A stretch of 64,000 nt of DNA from Thiothrix sp. (GCF_028714775.1 NZ_JAQTLS010000015.1:1-64000), one strand, 5' to 3'; positions 28,401 to 36,941 are shown, counted from the stretch's first letter. Program-made: numbers and translations. The notes: a model not told the origin generated them from the sequence alone.

Positions 28401-31400
28401 GCGTAACACCACTTGGCTATGTGTCCACGCCAGATCGAATACGCGGTCAGCCAGCCGCCGGTCGTGGTATTTTTCCACCAATTCCAAGCTGGCAGCGCGG
28501 GTTTCGGCAATCCCGAATACCATGTCGAGCGTGACGGAGGCTTCTGGAGCCAGCGTAATCCGATGGCGGATAGCCACGATGGGGTCAAGCACCGCGCCTT
28601 CGCTGCCGGAAAGCTCGCCGGAACCGCGCATCGCTTGCGGGGAGGCAAGGGTATTGCCGCGCCCGATGAATTGCGCCCGGTCTGTTTCATACGACACCGC
28701 GCTGGATTCGCCTTCATGCACCGCCATCAAATGGAACATCCACGGGGTTTGCTCATGGATGGCACGCGGGCGGCGCGTACACAAGATCGCTTGCCGCTGG
28801 TCAATGATTTCAGTTTGCACAAACAGGTTGCTGAAGGCCGGATGGAGCGCATCCGACGCTGCCGAAGCCAACACCACTTCGGTGTAACTGGTGACTTCGA
28901 TGGTGCGGTGGGTGCGGGCGCGGTTGGTGATGCGTACCCGGCGCAATTCGATGTCATCTTCCGGCGATACCACGATGTCGATATGGGTGTCGAAACCGTG
29001 GTCGCTGCGGCGGAATTCCGCACGGCCTTCCGAGAAGATCGCTTCGTAATGCGTAGAAGGTTGGAGCGTGGGTTGGTGCGCGGTAGACCAGAATTCCCCG
29101 CTTGCCACGTCGCGGATGTAGCAGAACGTGCCCCAATGGTCGCAAGTGCTGTCTTCCTGCCAGCGCGTGACGGCAAAATCCTTGCAACGGCTGTAACCGC
29201 TGCCCGCGTTTGTCACCATCACGTTGTAACGCCCGTTCGACAGCAACTGCACTTCCGGGATCGCGCTATTCGGGTTGTTGAGCACCCGCACTGGAATTTG
29301 TAACTCGCTGGAAGCCAGCAGTACATCGGCGACTTCCGCCGCTTGCGTATAGAACGCGGTGGCTTTGGGGATGCGTTCCTGAAGCAGCAAGAGTGTGGCT
29401 TGGAACAGCGGGTTGGCAGCAAAGCGTTGTTGCATCGGGCGGTCGAGCAGCAGGTAAGCGAGTGAAAGCAGGCTCATGCCCTGATGGTGCGCCATGAAAG
29501 ATTGGATCACCACCCGCGCTTCCCCGCGCCGTTGGCGGGAAGGGGTGTAATCGACCGCTTCATAGAAACCAAATTTGCCCACCACCCCATCAGCGGCAAG
29601 GCGTTGCAGGTTTTGGCAGGCCGCTTCCGGCGCGACCATCAGCGCCAGTGCTGAGGCATAGGGGGCAATTACCAAGTCTTCCGCTAGCCCGCGTTTTAGC
29701 CCCAAACCGGGTACGCCAAAGGCGCGGTATTGGTAGTTGAGGTGTACATCGACGGTGTTATAGCCGGATTCGGAAATGCCCCACGGTACGCCGCGTTGCT
29801 TGCCGTACTCGATCTGGCGTTGCACCACGGCTTGGTAGGTCTGGTCGATCAGGGTGTTTTCATAGGTTGGCATCACCAGCAGCGGCATCAGGTATTCAAA
29901 CATCGAGCCGCTCCACGACAGCAGCGTCGGTTCGCCGTCGGTGGTGATCAGCAAGCGCCCTAAGGCAAACCAGCTTTCTTGCGGCACTTGTTCCTGTGCA
30001 ATCGTCACGAAACTGCACAGCCGCGCTTCCGAAGCCAGCAAGTCGTAGTAACTCGCATCGCGGTGGCGTTCCGTCACGTTATAACCGATTGCTAGCAAGC
30101 GCCGTGGCTTGTCGAACAGGAAGTCATATTGCATACAGGAAAGTTCGCTGGCCTGTTGCGCCACTTTCCCGATAGCATCAATGCGTTCCTGCGCCCGTTG
30201 GCTGGTTTCAGGCATCAGCAACAGTTCCCGCAAGGTCGGAATTCCCGATGTATCGGGGAGATTCGGTGCAAGGAACAACAATTCATCCAAATGCGCCCGA
30301 CACTGTTGCGCCAAAGCAAGCCCCCAATCCCCTGTAGGAGCTTGCCCCGCAAGCGATTCCCCCAGCTCAAGGCAACGTTTTGCTGCCGCCAATGTTGTCG
30401 GGCGGTCAGTAGCGGCAGCTTCCAGCGCTTTTTGCAAAGGGATCAAGTGCGGTGGAACAATGCCCAGCGTGCTTTCCACCAACACCCCCAGCGTATCCAG
30501 CAACCCTTCCGCCCAACGTACCGCCAAAATCGGCTGGTCAGGCAAAGCCAGCAAGCCCGGACGCAAGGTCAGCAAATGCCCACCAAGGTTGCCGCTATCC
30601 ACCGTTGACACGTAGCGGGGCAGCAATGGCTGCAAGGTTTGGGTATCGTACCAGTTGTAAAAATGCCCTTGATAACGCTCCAAAACCGCCATCGTGCCCA
30701 GCGTATTGGCAGTACGTCCAATCAGCGTGCCTACCGAAATGTAACCAAAGTCGTAAGCTGCCAAATTCGCCAGCAAGGCCATGCCGATATTGGTCGGCGA
30801 AGTACGGTGCGCCACCCCGACATCCCGATACACTTGGTAATTATCCGGCGGCAACCAATGGTCATCCGCCACCACCAAGGTCTCGAAATACGCCCACGTG
30901 CGGCGGGCAGTTTTCCTTAAGAATACGGTTTGCTCTGCCGTCAGGTGTGCTTCACGGCGGGTCAGCGGTTCACTGATCCACCAAGAAATCGCGGGTGAAA
31001 GCCACCACAACAGCAGGATAGGCGCTGCCGCCACCAATACATCAGGCCGCGCCAGCGCCAAATAACTCCCAGCCAGCATTGCCAGCACCGGGGCAACCCA
31101 CATCGTGCGGTAAGCGGTGGGCAGGTTGTGGCTGCGGCGGTTAACCTCACTTGAGGGGTTCCATTCCAACAGCCGCTGGGGGGCAAAGCGCATCCGCCAC
31201 AAGGTACGGATTACCGCATCCAAGCTGAAATAGGCTTCGTAAGGCAGGCAAACCAGTGCCAGTAAAGCTTGGGTAAAATGCCCTTCTGCCGCGCGTATTT
31301 CAGCCGCAAGGTGTTGGCGTAACAGCAATTCCGCAGGTTTACGCACCAAACTCAGCAGTGAAGCACTCAAGGAGGGGATCAGCAAGACCGCAATGACCGC

Positions 31401-33974
31401 ACCCGTCCAAAATCCTGCGGCTGGCAATGCCGTCCAGCCCAGCAACAACAGCGCCGTTAAGGCCGCAGCGGTGAGGCTACGCCGCAGATTGTCGAAAATT
31501 TTCCAGCGTGACAGCCCCGATAGCGGGTTTTTATGGCGGTTGCCATCCAAGCCCGGAACCGTGGGTAACAGCCATTGCAGCAGTTGCCAGTCACCGCGAA
31601 TCCAACGATGCCGACGGTTGACATCGGCGCTGTAACGCAGCGGGTATTCCTCATATAACTGCACATCGCTGAGCAGCCCCGCCCGCGCATAACAGCCTTC
31701 CAACAAGTCATGGCTGAGAATGTGGTTTTCGGGCAGGCGACCGCCGAGTGAATGCTCGAAGGCATCCACGTCGTAAATACCTTTGCCAATGAACGAGCCT
31801 TCATGGAACACATCTTGGTAAACGTCGGAAACGGCGCGGGTGTAAGGGTCAATGCCCGATTCCCCGCCATACAAACGGGCGTAGCGTGAGAGCGCGGAAC
31901 CTGACAGGCTCACACTGACGCGCGGCTGTAAGATGCCGTAACCTTCGTCCACGCGCTGTTTGGCTGCATCGTAGACCGCACGGTTCAGCGGGTGCGCCAT
32001 CGTCCCAACAAATTGGCGGGCGGAATCACGCGGTAACTGGGTATCCGTGTCCAAGGTGATGATGTATTTTACCCCGGATAGCATCGTGGTATTGCCCACA
32101 ATCAGCGCAAACGCCGCCTGCGAACCACCGCGTAACAGCGCATTCAAATCTGCCAGCTTGCCGCGCTTGCGTTCGTAACCCATCCACAGTTGCGCTACCG
32201 GATTCCAGCGGCGGGGGCGGTGGAACAGGAAGAAGGTGTCACGTTCCGCGCCCGGATATTTTTCATTCAGGTGTTCGATGCCTGCTTGTGCCTGCCGTAG
32301 CAGCGCGTCATCCTCACTGAGCGTTTCGGTCGGTGCATCCAGAAAGTCAGTCAGCAGGCCGAAATGTAAATGTGCGTCGCGGTTGGCGAGGAAACGGACT
32401 TCCAGCGCCTCAATCATGCCCTCAATGCTGTGGGCGCTGCTTAGCATGGTCGGCACGACCACCAAGGTGCGTGATTGCACCGGGATGCCCTCGGAAAAGT
32501 CCATGCGCGGCAAGGGGTGTGGCATGGTCAGCAAGGTTGCCAGCCAATTCACCAGTGCCACTGACAAATAGCTCGTCCCCAGTGCCAACAGGATGCCCAG
32601 CAACGCAAGGTTCCCGTCCTGCATCCCGCCAGTATGGGCTTTCAGCAACAAGCTGCCGGTGAAAATTACCGTCAACAACGCGATTGCGCCCAAAAAGGTG
32701 AACAAGGGGGCGCGGCATATAACCCTTTGCAGCTTTTCGCCCAGCGGTAATTGCGCCCCAACGGTGCGTTCGAGTTGCGGCAAGCCCCGGTCAATCAGGT
32801 AAAAGCCAACATGCGCGGTGCGGTCATCGCTGCCTTTGTCCGCCGCGCTGGTATGCGCCAGTTGCACCGCCAGCCTTGCCACTTCGGCTTCAGACTGGCG
32901 GGTATGTTTGGCAACTTTTTCCACCACATGCCGGTAGCGGTCACGGGTGGCAAAATCCATTTCGGCATAAGCGCCATCCAAGTCCTTGCGCAGGGTCTGT
33001 TCGACCACGCTCATGGTTTCGACGAATTCCTGCCAATCCATTGAGCCAAGAAAACGCAGGCTACCAATGCTGTTGCCAATGGACACTTGATCAGCCGCCT
33101 GTTGCTGGCTTTCCACCTGCACCAATTGCTCAATGGTCACGTGCGATTCGGCAAGCAATTGTTCGATCCACGTCAGCGGCAAGGCCAATACCGCGCTTTG
33201 CCACTGCAAACGGCGCACCAGTTCCGCCACAAACGGGGTGGTCATGGGCGGGTTGGAACGTGCCATGTCAGCAATCACCAGAATCAGGCTTTTCGGGTCT
33301 TTTTCGGCGGTTTCAACCATGCGGTTTGCCCAAGCGTCGGCGAGGTCTTGGTCAATTTTGTCGGCGGTAATGCGGGCGGCAATGCGGCGCAGGTTTTCGA
33401 TCAGCGCCAAGCGCAACATGATGGGGATTGCCCATAATTCGCCCAGCTTGAGTGGCGTAATGCTTTGGTAAGCGCCCACGAAACGGCTGAGGTTTTCCGG
33501 GTCTACTCGCCCGTCACCGTGGGCAATGTTTTCCAGCGCAATGTCATAAACACGCGGCAATCCGGCAGAACCTCCGCCCAATAAGCGTGGCAGTTCGCGG
33601 CTGTAACCTTTGGGGAAGTGGCGTCTGGCAGTGCGGATTTGTTCGTCAATCAGGTAGAAATTATCCAGCAGCCATTCGCCTGCGGGGGTAAGTTGCCGGT
33701 TGGTACTGACAGAGGCGGTCAACATGCGGGAACATTCCATCAGTACGTCTTCGTTATCTGACAACCTGTCCAGCAGTTGATCTAGCGCTGATACTTGGGT
33801 CAGGTGGTGGGATTCCGCCAATGTCCGCCCATGCCGCTCCATCTGTTCGGCACTGAACAGTTCCGCCCGTAACGGTTGCGTTTCTTTGACCTGATCCCGA
33901 TAAGCATTGACCCGGAAGGATTGCGCCCCCCATTTGCGGATATTGCCTAACAGGGTTTTGCGGTTTGCTTTCAT
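25410..33974 (-). CDS. Cyclic beta-1,2-glucan synthase (NdvB/ChvB-like, GT84-glycoamylase-GH94)
   Basis: This 2854-residue membrane enzyme matches Rhizobium/Brucella cyclic glucan synthases in length and order. An N-terminal region (1-420) leads to membrane helices near 430-475. A GT84 glycosyltransferase domain follows, with TLDTDTQLPRDSA near residue 640 and a RHRWIRGDWQL motif, and more helices lie near 850-880 and 985-1020. A glycoamylase-type domain sits in the middle. A GH94 phosphorylase-like half carries the general-acid motif GDWNDGMN near residue 2530. These enzymes build, size and cyclise periplasmic beta-1,2-glucans for osmotic adaptation. Here it is the last of six co-directional genes behind the promoter-like element at 35438. 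The linkage is inferred from the family. Confidence 0.88.
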   Translation of the reverse strand: MKANRKTLLGNIRKWGAQSFRVNAYRDQVKETQPLRAELFSAEQMERHGRTLAESHHLTQVSALDQLLDRLSDNEDVLMECSRMLTASVSTNRQLTPAGEWLLDNFYLIDEQIRTARRHFPKGYSRELPRLLGGGSAGLPRVYDIALENIAHGDGRVDPENLSRFVGAYQSITPLKLGELWAIPIMLRLALIENLRRIAARITADKIDQDLADAWANRMVETAEKDPKSLILVIADMARSNPPMTTPFVAELVRRLQWQSAVLALPLTWIEQLLAESHVTIEQLVQVESQQQAADQVSIGNSIGSLRFLGSMDWQEFVETMSVVEQTLRKDLDGAYAEMDFATRDRYRHVVEKVAKHTRQSEAEVARLAVQLAHTSAADKGSDDRTAHVGFYLIDRGLPQLERTVGAQLPLGEKLQRVICRAPLFTFLGAIALLTVIFTGSLLLKAHTGGMQDGNLALLGILLALGTSYLSVALVNWLATLLTMPHPLPRMDFSEGIPVQSRTLVVVPTMLSSAHSIEGMIEALEVRFLANRDAHLHFGLLTDFLDAPTETLSEDDALLRQAQAGIEHLNEKYPGAERDTFFLFHRPRRWNPVAQLWMGYERKRGKLADLNALLRGGSQAAFALIVGNTTMLSGVKYIITLDTDTQLPRDSARQFVGTMAHPLNRAVYDAAKQRVDEGYGILQPRVSVSLSGSALSRYARLYGGESGIDPYTRAVSDVYQDVFHEGSFIGKGIYDVDAFEHSLGGRLPENHILSHDLLEGCYARAGLLSDVQLYEEYPLRYSADVNRRHRWIRGDWQLLQWLLPTVPGLDGNRHKNPLSGLSRWKIFDNLRRSLTAAALTALLLLGWTALPAAGFWTGAVIAVLLIPSLSASLLSLVRKPAELLLRQHLAAEIRAAEGHFTQALLALVCLPYEAYFSLDAVIRTLWRMRFAPQRLLEWNPSSEVNRRSHNLPTAYRTMWVAPVLAMLAGSYLALARPDVLVAAAPILLLWWLSPAISWWISEPLTRREAHLTAEQTVFLRKTARRTWAYFETLVVADDHWLPPDNYQVYRDVGVAHRTSPTNIGMALLANLAAYDFGYISVGTLIGRTANTLGTMAVLERYQGHFYNWYDTQTLQPLLPRYVSTVDSGNLGGHLLTLRPGLLALPDQPILAVRWAEGLLDTLGVLVESTLGIVPPHLIPLQKALEAAATDRPTTLAAAKRCLELGESLAGQAPTGDWGLALAQQCRAHLDELLFLAPNLPDTSGIPTLRELLLMPETSQRAQERIDAIGKVAQQASELSCMQYDFLFDKPRRLLAIGYNVTERHRDASYYDLLASEARLCSFVTIAQEQVPQESWFALGRLLITTDGEPTLLSWSGSMFEYLMPLLVMPTYENTLIDQTYQAVVQRQIEYGKQRGVPWGISESGYNTVDVHLNYQYRAFGVPGLGLKRGLAEDLVIAPYASALALMVAPEAACQNLQRLAADGVVGKFGFYEAVDYTPSRQRRGEARVVIQSFMAHHQGMSLLSLAYLLLDRPMQQRFAANPLFQATLLLLQERIPKATAFYTQAAEVADVLLASSELQIPVRVLNNPNSAIPEVQLLSNGRYNVMVTNAGSGYSRCKDFAVTRWQEDSTCDHWGTFCYIRDVASGEFWSTAHQPTLQPSTHYEAIFSEGRAEFRRSDHGFDTHIDIVVSPEDDIELRRVRITNRARTHRTIEVTSYTEVVLASAASDALHPAFSNLFVQTEIIDQRQAILCTRRPRAIHEQTPWMFHLMAVHEGESSAVSYETDRAQFIGRGNTLASPQAMRGSGELSGSEGAVLDPIVAIRHRITLAPEASVTLDMVFGIAETRAASLELVEKYHDRRLADRVFDLAWTHSQVVLRQLNASEAEAQLYGRLANSVIYSHAALRADANTLISNHRGQSGLWAHAISGDLPIVLLQIKDVDNIELVRQLVKAHAYWRLKGLVVDLVIWNEDREGYRQVLQEQIMGLIAWGVEAHVIDRPGGIFVRHADQISSEDRILIQSVARAIISDSRGTLADQINRRSIMDARVPYFKPVRNLPAEVPSVSSLLPRPDLILFNGLGGFTADGREYVITPPVGHKTPAPWANVLANSHFGTVISESGQAYTWRENAHEFRLTPWHNDPVSDLSGEALYLRDEESGHFWSPTPLPRAGTGAYISRHGFGYSVFEHNENGIHSELMVFVALDAAVKFSILKVHNASNRERHLSATGYVEWVLGDLRPKSTPHVITECAVGCGALLARNPYNTEFAERVGFFDVDATIRTVTGDRSEFIGRNRSLQNPAAMQRAYLSGKVGAALDPCAAIQVPFSLATGQTRELVFSLGAGRDANDAAVLIQRFRGLAAARDALTAVQQYWVRTLDTVQMETPDQSINVLGNGWLVYQTLACRMWARSGYYQSGGAFGFRDQLQDAMALVHTEPHKVREHLLLCANHQFAEGDVQHWWHPPSDRGVRTHCSDDYLWLPLAVCRYITATNDFSVLDEQAAFLTGRAVNADEDSYYDLPGRAGETAPLYQHCVQAILHGLRFGEHGLPLMGSGDWNDGMNLVGMGGKGESIWLGFFLCEVLGQFTELARLRNDIPFAERCQEERYQLRQNIERHGWDGEWYRRAYFDDGTPLGSASNPECRIDSIAQSWSVLSGVGAPERALQAMQSLNQHLVRRDDALVQLLDPPFNISALDPGYIRGYVPGVRENGGQYTHAAVWAAMAFARLGDSARAWELMTLINPVNHGQSPAGIATYKVEPYVVAADVYGVAPHTGRGGWTWYTGSAGWLYRLLTESLLGLRREGDSLYFEPCLPAGWASFKLRYRYQETFYHIVISQLSHDENVVMLTLDGIEQTNGRIPLLNDREDHHVKIKITPDYLA

Positions 33975-34024
33975 GGGGTATCCCTTGCTGGGGTTGGATC
34001 AAATGCGGTTTTCATGATTATCTT

Positions 34025-34243
34025 TTAAACATGCTTCAATAACTGTATCGCTACCCCCAACAAGCTTGGCGATAGCTGGCCTTTATTAAATTTCCCCAAG
34101 ATGCTGCCGACCAGCAGGGAAGCCCCAACTGATTCGAACGGGTGTTTTTTAATAAATCCGAAATATTCAGTGTTGGCAGATGCCTTGCGCAATTGCTGTT
34201 TGGCTTCTGCTATGGTTTGCGGTTTGTATATCTCAGTCGCCAT
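34025..34243 (-). CDS. Small YqjK-position protein of unknown function
   Basis: This is a 72-residue protein with a charged N-terminal half (IYKPQTIAEAKQQLRKASA) and a weakly hydrophobic C-terminal half (VGASLLVGSILGKF). The start at 34243 was chosen because AGGAG lies 8 bases upstream; a longer frame from 34270 has no such site. It overlaps the holin-like gene upstream, as yqjK does with yqjE in enterobacteria. That order (DUF883 protein, holin-like protein, third small protein) is the main reason for the name. Its sequence is not a clear YqjK match. Confidence 0.6.
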   Translation of the reverse strand: MATEIYKPQTIAEAKQQLRKASANTEYFGFIKKHPFESVGASLLVGSILGKFNKGQLSPSLLGVAIQLLKHV

Positions 34244-34491
34244 ATCATTACTCCTGCTAATAGCAGGCAAATCATCCCCACTATTAACAAAGCGTCAACT
34301 TCTGGCAAATAAAGGCATAAGGTTTGATAAAGGGCGGTCAGAAAGAATCCGGCTGCCACCATGACAAGGAGTGTTGCGACCATCAGTATTAAAATGAGGC
34401 TTGCTGTTTGCAACACTTTGCTTTGCAGCATACGCCCTTCGGCTTCTGCCAGATCGAACAGGCCAATAATCACTTCAGTCAGCGCTTTCAC
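34210..34491 (-). CDS. YqjE-like / holin-superfamily membrane protein
   Basis: This 93-residue protein has an amphipathic N-terminal helix (MKALTEVIIGLFDLAEAEGRML) and two membrane helices (about 28-53 and 60-82) with a short loop and a basic end. It matches the YqjE / phage holin family (PF07332-like) often found next to DUF883 proteins. It starts three bases after the stop of the DUF883 gene, and its 3' end overlaps the next small gene, so the trio is translationally coupled. It is probably an inner-membrane partner of the YqjD-like protein. Confidence 0.75.
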   Translation of the reverse strand: MKALTEVIIGLFDLAEAEGRMLQSKVLQTASLILILMVATLLVMVAAGFFLTALYQTLCLYLPEVDALLIVGMICLLLAGVMIWRLRYTNRKP

Positions 34492-34494
34492 GGC

Positions 34495-34812
34495 TTACTT
34501 GCCTTGGCCTAGAACCTTAAACAGGCCGTAACCCACGCCAAAAGCAATTAAGATGCTGGCAACTGGGTTTTTACGGATATGATCACTTACGTCATTAAGG
34601 CCAGCGCTACCTGCTTCATATACGTCATGAAGTTTTTGTCCGGCTTGGTCTTGATAGCGTCCGACAGTGCTTTCGAGGTTGTCGGAAGTGGCTTCGGCTT
34701 TGCTTTTGAGGGACTGTAACAGGTCGTTTACTTGGGTGCGCAGGGTGTCAAATTCTTCCCGGAACCCCGATTCCGTCGCCGTTTCGGCTTCTGCAATTTT
34801 GGTGTGTGGCAT
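34495..34812 (-). CDS. DUF883 protein (ElaB/YqjD/YgaM-like, ribosome-tethering type)
   Basis: This 105-residue protein has a long charged helix with coiled-coil character (about 15-80) and a C-terminal single membrane anchor (NPVASILIAFGVGYGLF) preceded by DHIRKNP, the classic DUF883 ending. In E. coli ElaB, YqjD and YgaM are RpoS-dependent inner-membrane proteins that bind stationary-phase ribosomes. It follows the PLDc_N gene by 32 bases in the minus-strand stress operon. Confidence 0.87.
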   Translation of the reverse strand: MPHTKIAEAETATESGFREEFDTLRTQVNDLLQSLKSKAEATSDNLESTVGRYQDQAGQKLHDVYEAGSAGLNDVSDHIRKNPVASILIAFGVGYGLFKVLGQGK

Positions 34813-34844
34813 GATTGCTCTCCTTGTTAAATATTATTATTCAG

Positions 34845-35021
34845 TTATTTGGGACCAGCTAACATCCATAGTAACAGGCCAATAACAGGTAAAATTAGAA
34901 TGAGTACGACCCACAGGACTTTCGTACCTGTCCCCGCGCCGCTTTGGATAACTTTGATAATACCCCAGACATCAAGAACGAGGATGACAAGACCTAAGAG
35001 GCCGCCAACTTCAATACCCAT
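34845..35021 (-). CDS. PLDc_N-domain small membrane protein
   Basis: This 58-residue protein has two membrane helices (about 8-26 and 35-53), joined by IIKVIQSGAGTGTKVLW and ending LLLWMLAGPK. This matches the PLDc_N family (PF13396), the N-terminal membrane piece of cardiolipin synthases occurring alone. The solo version has no catalytic part and no known activity. An AAGGAG site precedes the ATG. It lies 25 bases after the Lmo0937-like gene in the same operon. Confidence 0.75.
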   Translation of the reverse strand: MGIEVGGLLGLVILVLDVWGIIKVIQSGAGTGTKVLWVVLILILPVIGLLLWMLAGPK

Positions 35022-35046
35022 GATACAACTCCTTGGTTGTTATGTT

Positions 35047-35193
35047 TTACAAGCTTCGGCCTTGAATAACACGTAACAAAATAACGATGATCGCAATGAC
35101 CAAGAGGATATGAATGAGTCCACCCATAGTATATGAGGTAACAAACCCCAGTAACCAAAGGACAATGAGGACGATGGCGATTAGTTCGAGCAT
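35047..35193 (-). CDS. Lmo0937-family tiny membrane protein
   Basis: This 48-residue protein is almost wholly two membrane helices: LIAIVLIVLWLLGFV, then a TSYTMGGLIH turn, then ILLVIAIIVILLRVIQG. This is the conserved pattern of the Lmo0937 family, widespread in stress operons of very different bacteria; the role is unknown. It is the first gene behind the promoter-like element at 35438. Its ribosome binding site AAGGAG is partly inside a hairpin (35201-35227). Confidence 0.8.
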   Translation of the reverse strand: MLELIAIVLIVLWLLGFVTSYTMGGLIHILLVIAIIVILLRVIQGRSL

Positions 35194-35200
35194 ACAACAT

Positions 35201-35227
35201 CTCCTTTTGCCATGTATTTGGCAAAGG
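35201..35227 (-). promoter_or_regulatory. Hairpin that partly covers the ribosome binding site of the Lmo0937-like gene
   Basis: In the minus-strand transcript CCTTTGCCA pairs with TGGCAAAAGG (one bulged A) around a six-base loop. The last four bases of the 3' arm belong to the AAGGAG ribosome binding site, 8 bases before the ATG. Opening of the stem could control translation of the first gene in the operon. The control itself is inference. Confidence 0.45.
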
Positions 35228-35437
35228 TTAAATTAAGACGCAATGTCGTTTAATGTGGAACTATTTACGCGCCAACGCTCGACAATCTGAAGCTTTATGG
35301 AATCAGTGTTTCAGACAGTAAAAGATGACATTTTTCGTAGAAAGAAACGGCATTTTATCACTTCCTTGTGCTTGATAGGGTTTATGTATCAATTGAAATA
35401 TTGGCTTTTTAGCCACGCCTAAGGAAGGTCTATTTCC

Positions 35438-35466
35438 ATTAGGCGCTACATTTACTTTTATAGCAA
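35438..35466 (-). promoter_or_regulatory. Conserved promoter-like element, copy 4 (upstream of YqjDE/glucan synthase operon)
   Basis: The minus strand reads TTGCTA, 17 bases, then CCTAAT preceded by GTAGCG. It shares GGAAATAGAC right after CCTAAT with copy 1. The nearest start is 35193, so the leader would be about 240 bases, the longest of the four. Otherwise the stretch 35228-35579 holds no gene that I can support. Confidence 0.68.
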
Positions 35467-35579
35467 GGTAAATCGTCGCGAAAGCCCTGCAATAAATAGG
35501 ATAAGAACCGCGCATTAAGTCCTAAAAAATCCGGTTTTTTTAGGGAATAGCCATATTACAGGTGCTTACAAGGCTTTGT

Positions 35580-36926
35580 TTACCCCAAATATACCTGACC
35601 AGCGGGATACCGTAGCCGTGGTGCTGCCTGTGTTGCCAAGAAAAACCCTAGGGTTAATGGCCCGACCCGCCCGATGAACATCAGCAGCATCAACACCGTG
35701 CGCCCCAACCCATCGAATTGCGCAGTCAGCCCCCGCGACACCCCCACGGTACACAAGGCCGAAGTTGCTTCAAACAGCAGGTCAAGGAACTTGCCATCGT
35801 TAGAAATCGTCAGGAAAAACATTCCCGTCATCAGCGTCAGAAGGGTCAGCACCGTAATCGCGGTGACTTTCAGCACTTGATCCATGCCGATGCTGCGCCC
35901 AAACACATGCAGTTGCTTTTGCCGCCGGAAAAACGCCACGGTCGCCAGCAGCAGCACGATAAAGGTCGTGACCTTGATTCCGCCCGCTGTTGAGGTGCTG
36001 CCACCACCGACCAGCATCCACGACACGAAGCTCAGCACCGTGCTGTCGTGCATCCCCGCCAAATCAATGCTGTTAAACCCGGCAGTCCGCGCAATCACGG
36101 CTTGGAACCAGCTTGCCTGCCATTTATCGAAGGCGCTGCCCATCGCGCCCAAGGTTTTCGCGTTATCCCATTCCAGTGCGGCGAAAATGACCGTCGACCA
36201 CACCAACAAAACGCCAGTCCCGACCAGCATCAGCTTGGTATGCAGCGAAAACAGCCGCCACTGGCGCAACTGGAAAATATCCGCAATCACGCTATACCCC
36301 AAGCCCCCAACGATCACCAGCATCGGGATAGTAAAATTCACCAGCGGATTGCTTGCCCAACGTACCGCACTGTCCGGGAACAGCCCGAACCCGGCATTGT
36401 TAAACGCGGAAATGCTGTGGAACAACGCCTGCCACAAGCCCTGTTGCCAACCGAATTCCGGCACGGTCACAAACGCCAGCAACGCAGTACCGCCCAATTC
36501 GCACACCACCACCACCCGCAAAATCACTTGCAGCAGGCGCACCAATTCACTCACCGAGGTTTGGTTCAAATCTTCGCGCAGGAAAACGTGATGCGACATG
36601 CCTATCCGCAAGCCCATTGCCGACAGCACCAATACCGCGAATACCATGATCCCCAAGCCGCCCAACTGGATCATCAGCAAGATGAAAGCCTGCCCCGTGC
36701 CAGTGAAATAACTGCCCGTATCCACCACAGCCAGCCCGGTAACAGTCACCGCAGAAACGGCAGTAAACAGCGCATCGCCCCATGCAATGCCGTTGTGGGT
36801 GGAAACCGGCAATTTCAGCAGTAACATCCCGACAGCAATCAGGATGGCATAAGACAAAGCCAGCAGTGCAGGGGGCGGCAAACTGACCGTGCGTTGGAAC
36901 GCAAGCGAACGGAGCCAAGCAAACAT
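35580..36926 (-). CDS. ktrB: KtrB-type potassium uptake channel subunit
   Basis: This 448-residue membrane protein of the Trk/Ktr/HKT superfamily has four M1-P-M2 repeats. The first filter segment is seen as FTAVSAVTVTGLAV and later ones as HSISAFNNAGFGLF, ARTAGFNSIDL and TSALCTVGVSRGL. The length (about 445) and the small single-RCK partner point to KtrB rather than TrkH (about 483). KtrB forms a dimer gated by a KtrA ring and takes up K+ with Na+. It is 15 bases downstream of ktrA. It gives the cell a K+ route besides kup. Confidence 0.9.
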   Translation of the reverse strand: MFAWLRSLAFQRTVSLPPPALLALSYAILIAVGMLLLKLPVSTHNGIAWGDALFTAVSAVTVTGLAVVDTGSYFTGTGQAFILLMIQLGGLGIMVFAVLVLSAMGLRIGMSHHVFLREDLNQTSVSELVRLLQVILRVVVVCELGGTALLAFVTVPEFGWQQGLWQALFHSISAFNNAGFGLFPDSAVRWASNPLVNFTIPMLVIVGGLGYSVIADIFQLRQWRLFSLHTKLMLVGTGVLLVWSTVIFAALEWDNAKTLGAMGSAFDKWQASWFQAVIARTAGFNSIDLAGMHDSTVLSFVSWMLVGGGSTSTAGGIKVTTFIVLLLATVAFFRRQKQLHVFGRSIGMDQVLKVTAITVLTLLTLMTGMFFLTISNDGKFLDLLFEATSALCTVGVSRGLTAQFDGLGRTVLMLLMFIGRVGPLTLGFFLATQAAPRLRYPAGQVYLG

Positions 36927-36941
36927 GGGATACTCCGCTGG

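Noticed and set aside
9010-35466. Naming the shared element a sigma-32 promoter
   Set aside because: CTTGC and CGCCTAAT resemble sigma-32 boxes, but several consensus bases differ and the associated genes are not classic heat-shock genes. Left unassigned.
35303-35515. A 70-codon minus-strand frame across the promoter-like element
   Set aside because: It covers the conserved element and has no domain or ribosome binding site. The element with its fixed spacing is the better explanation.
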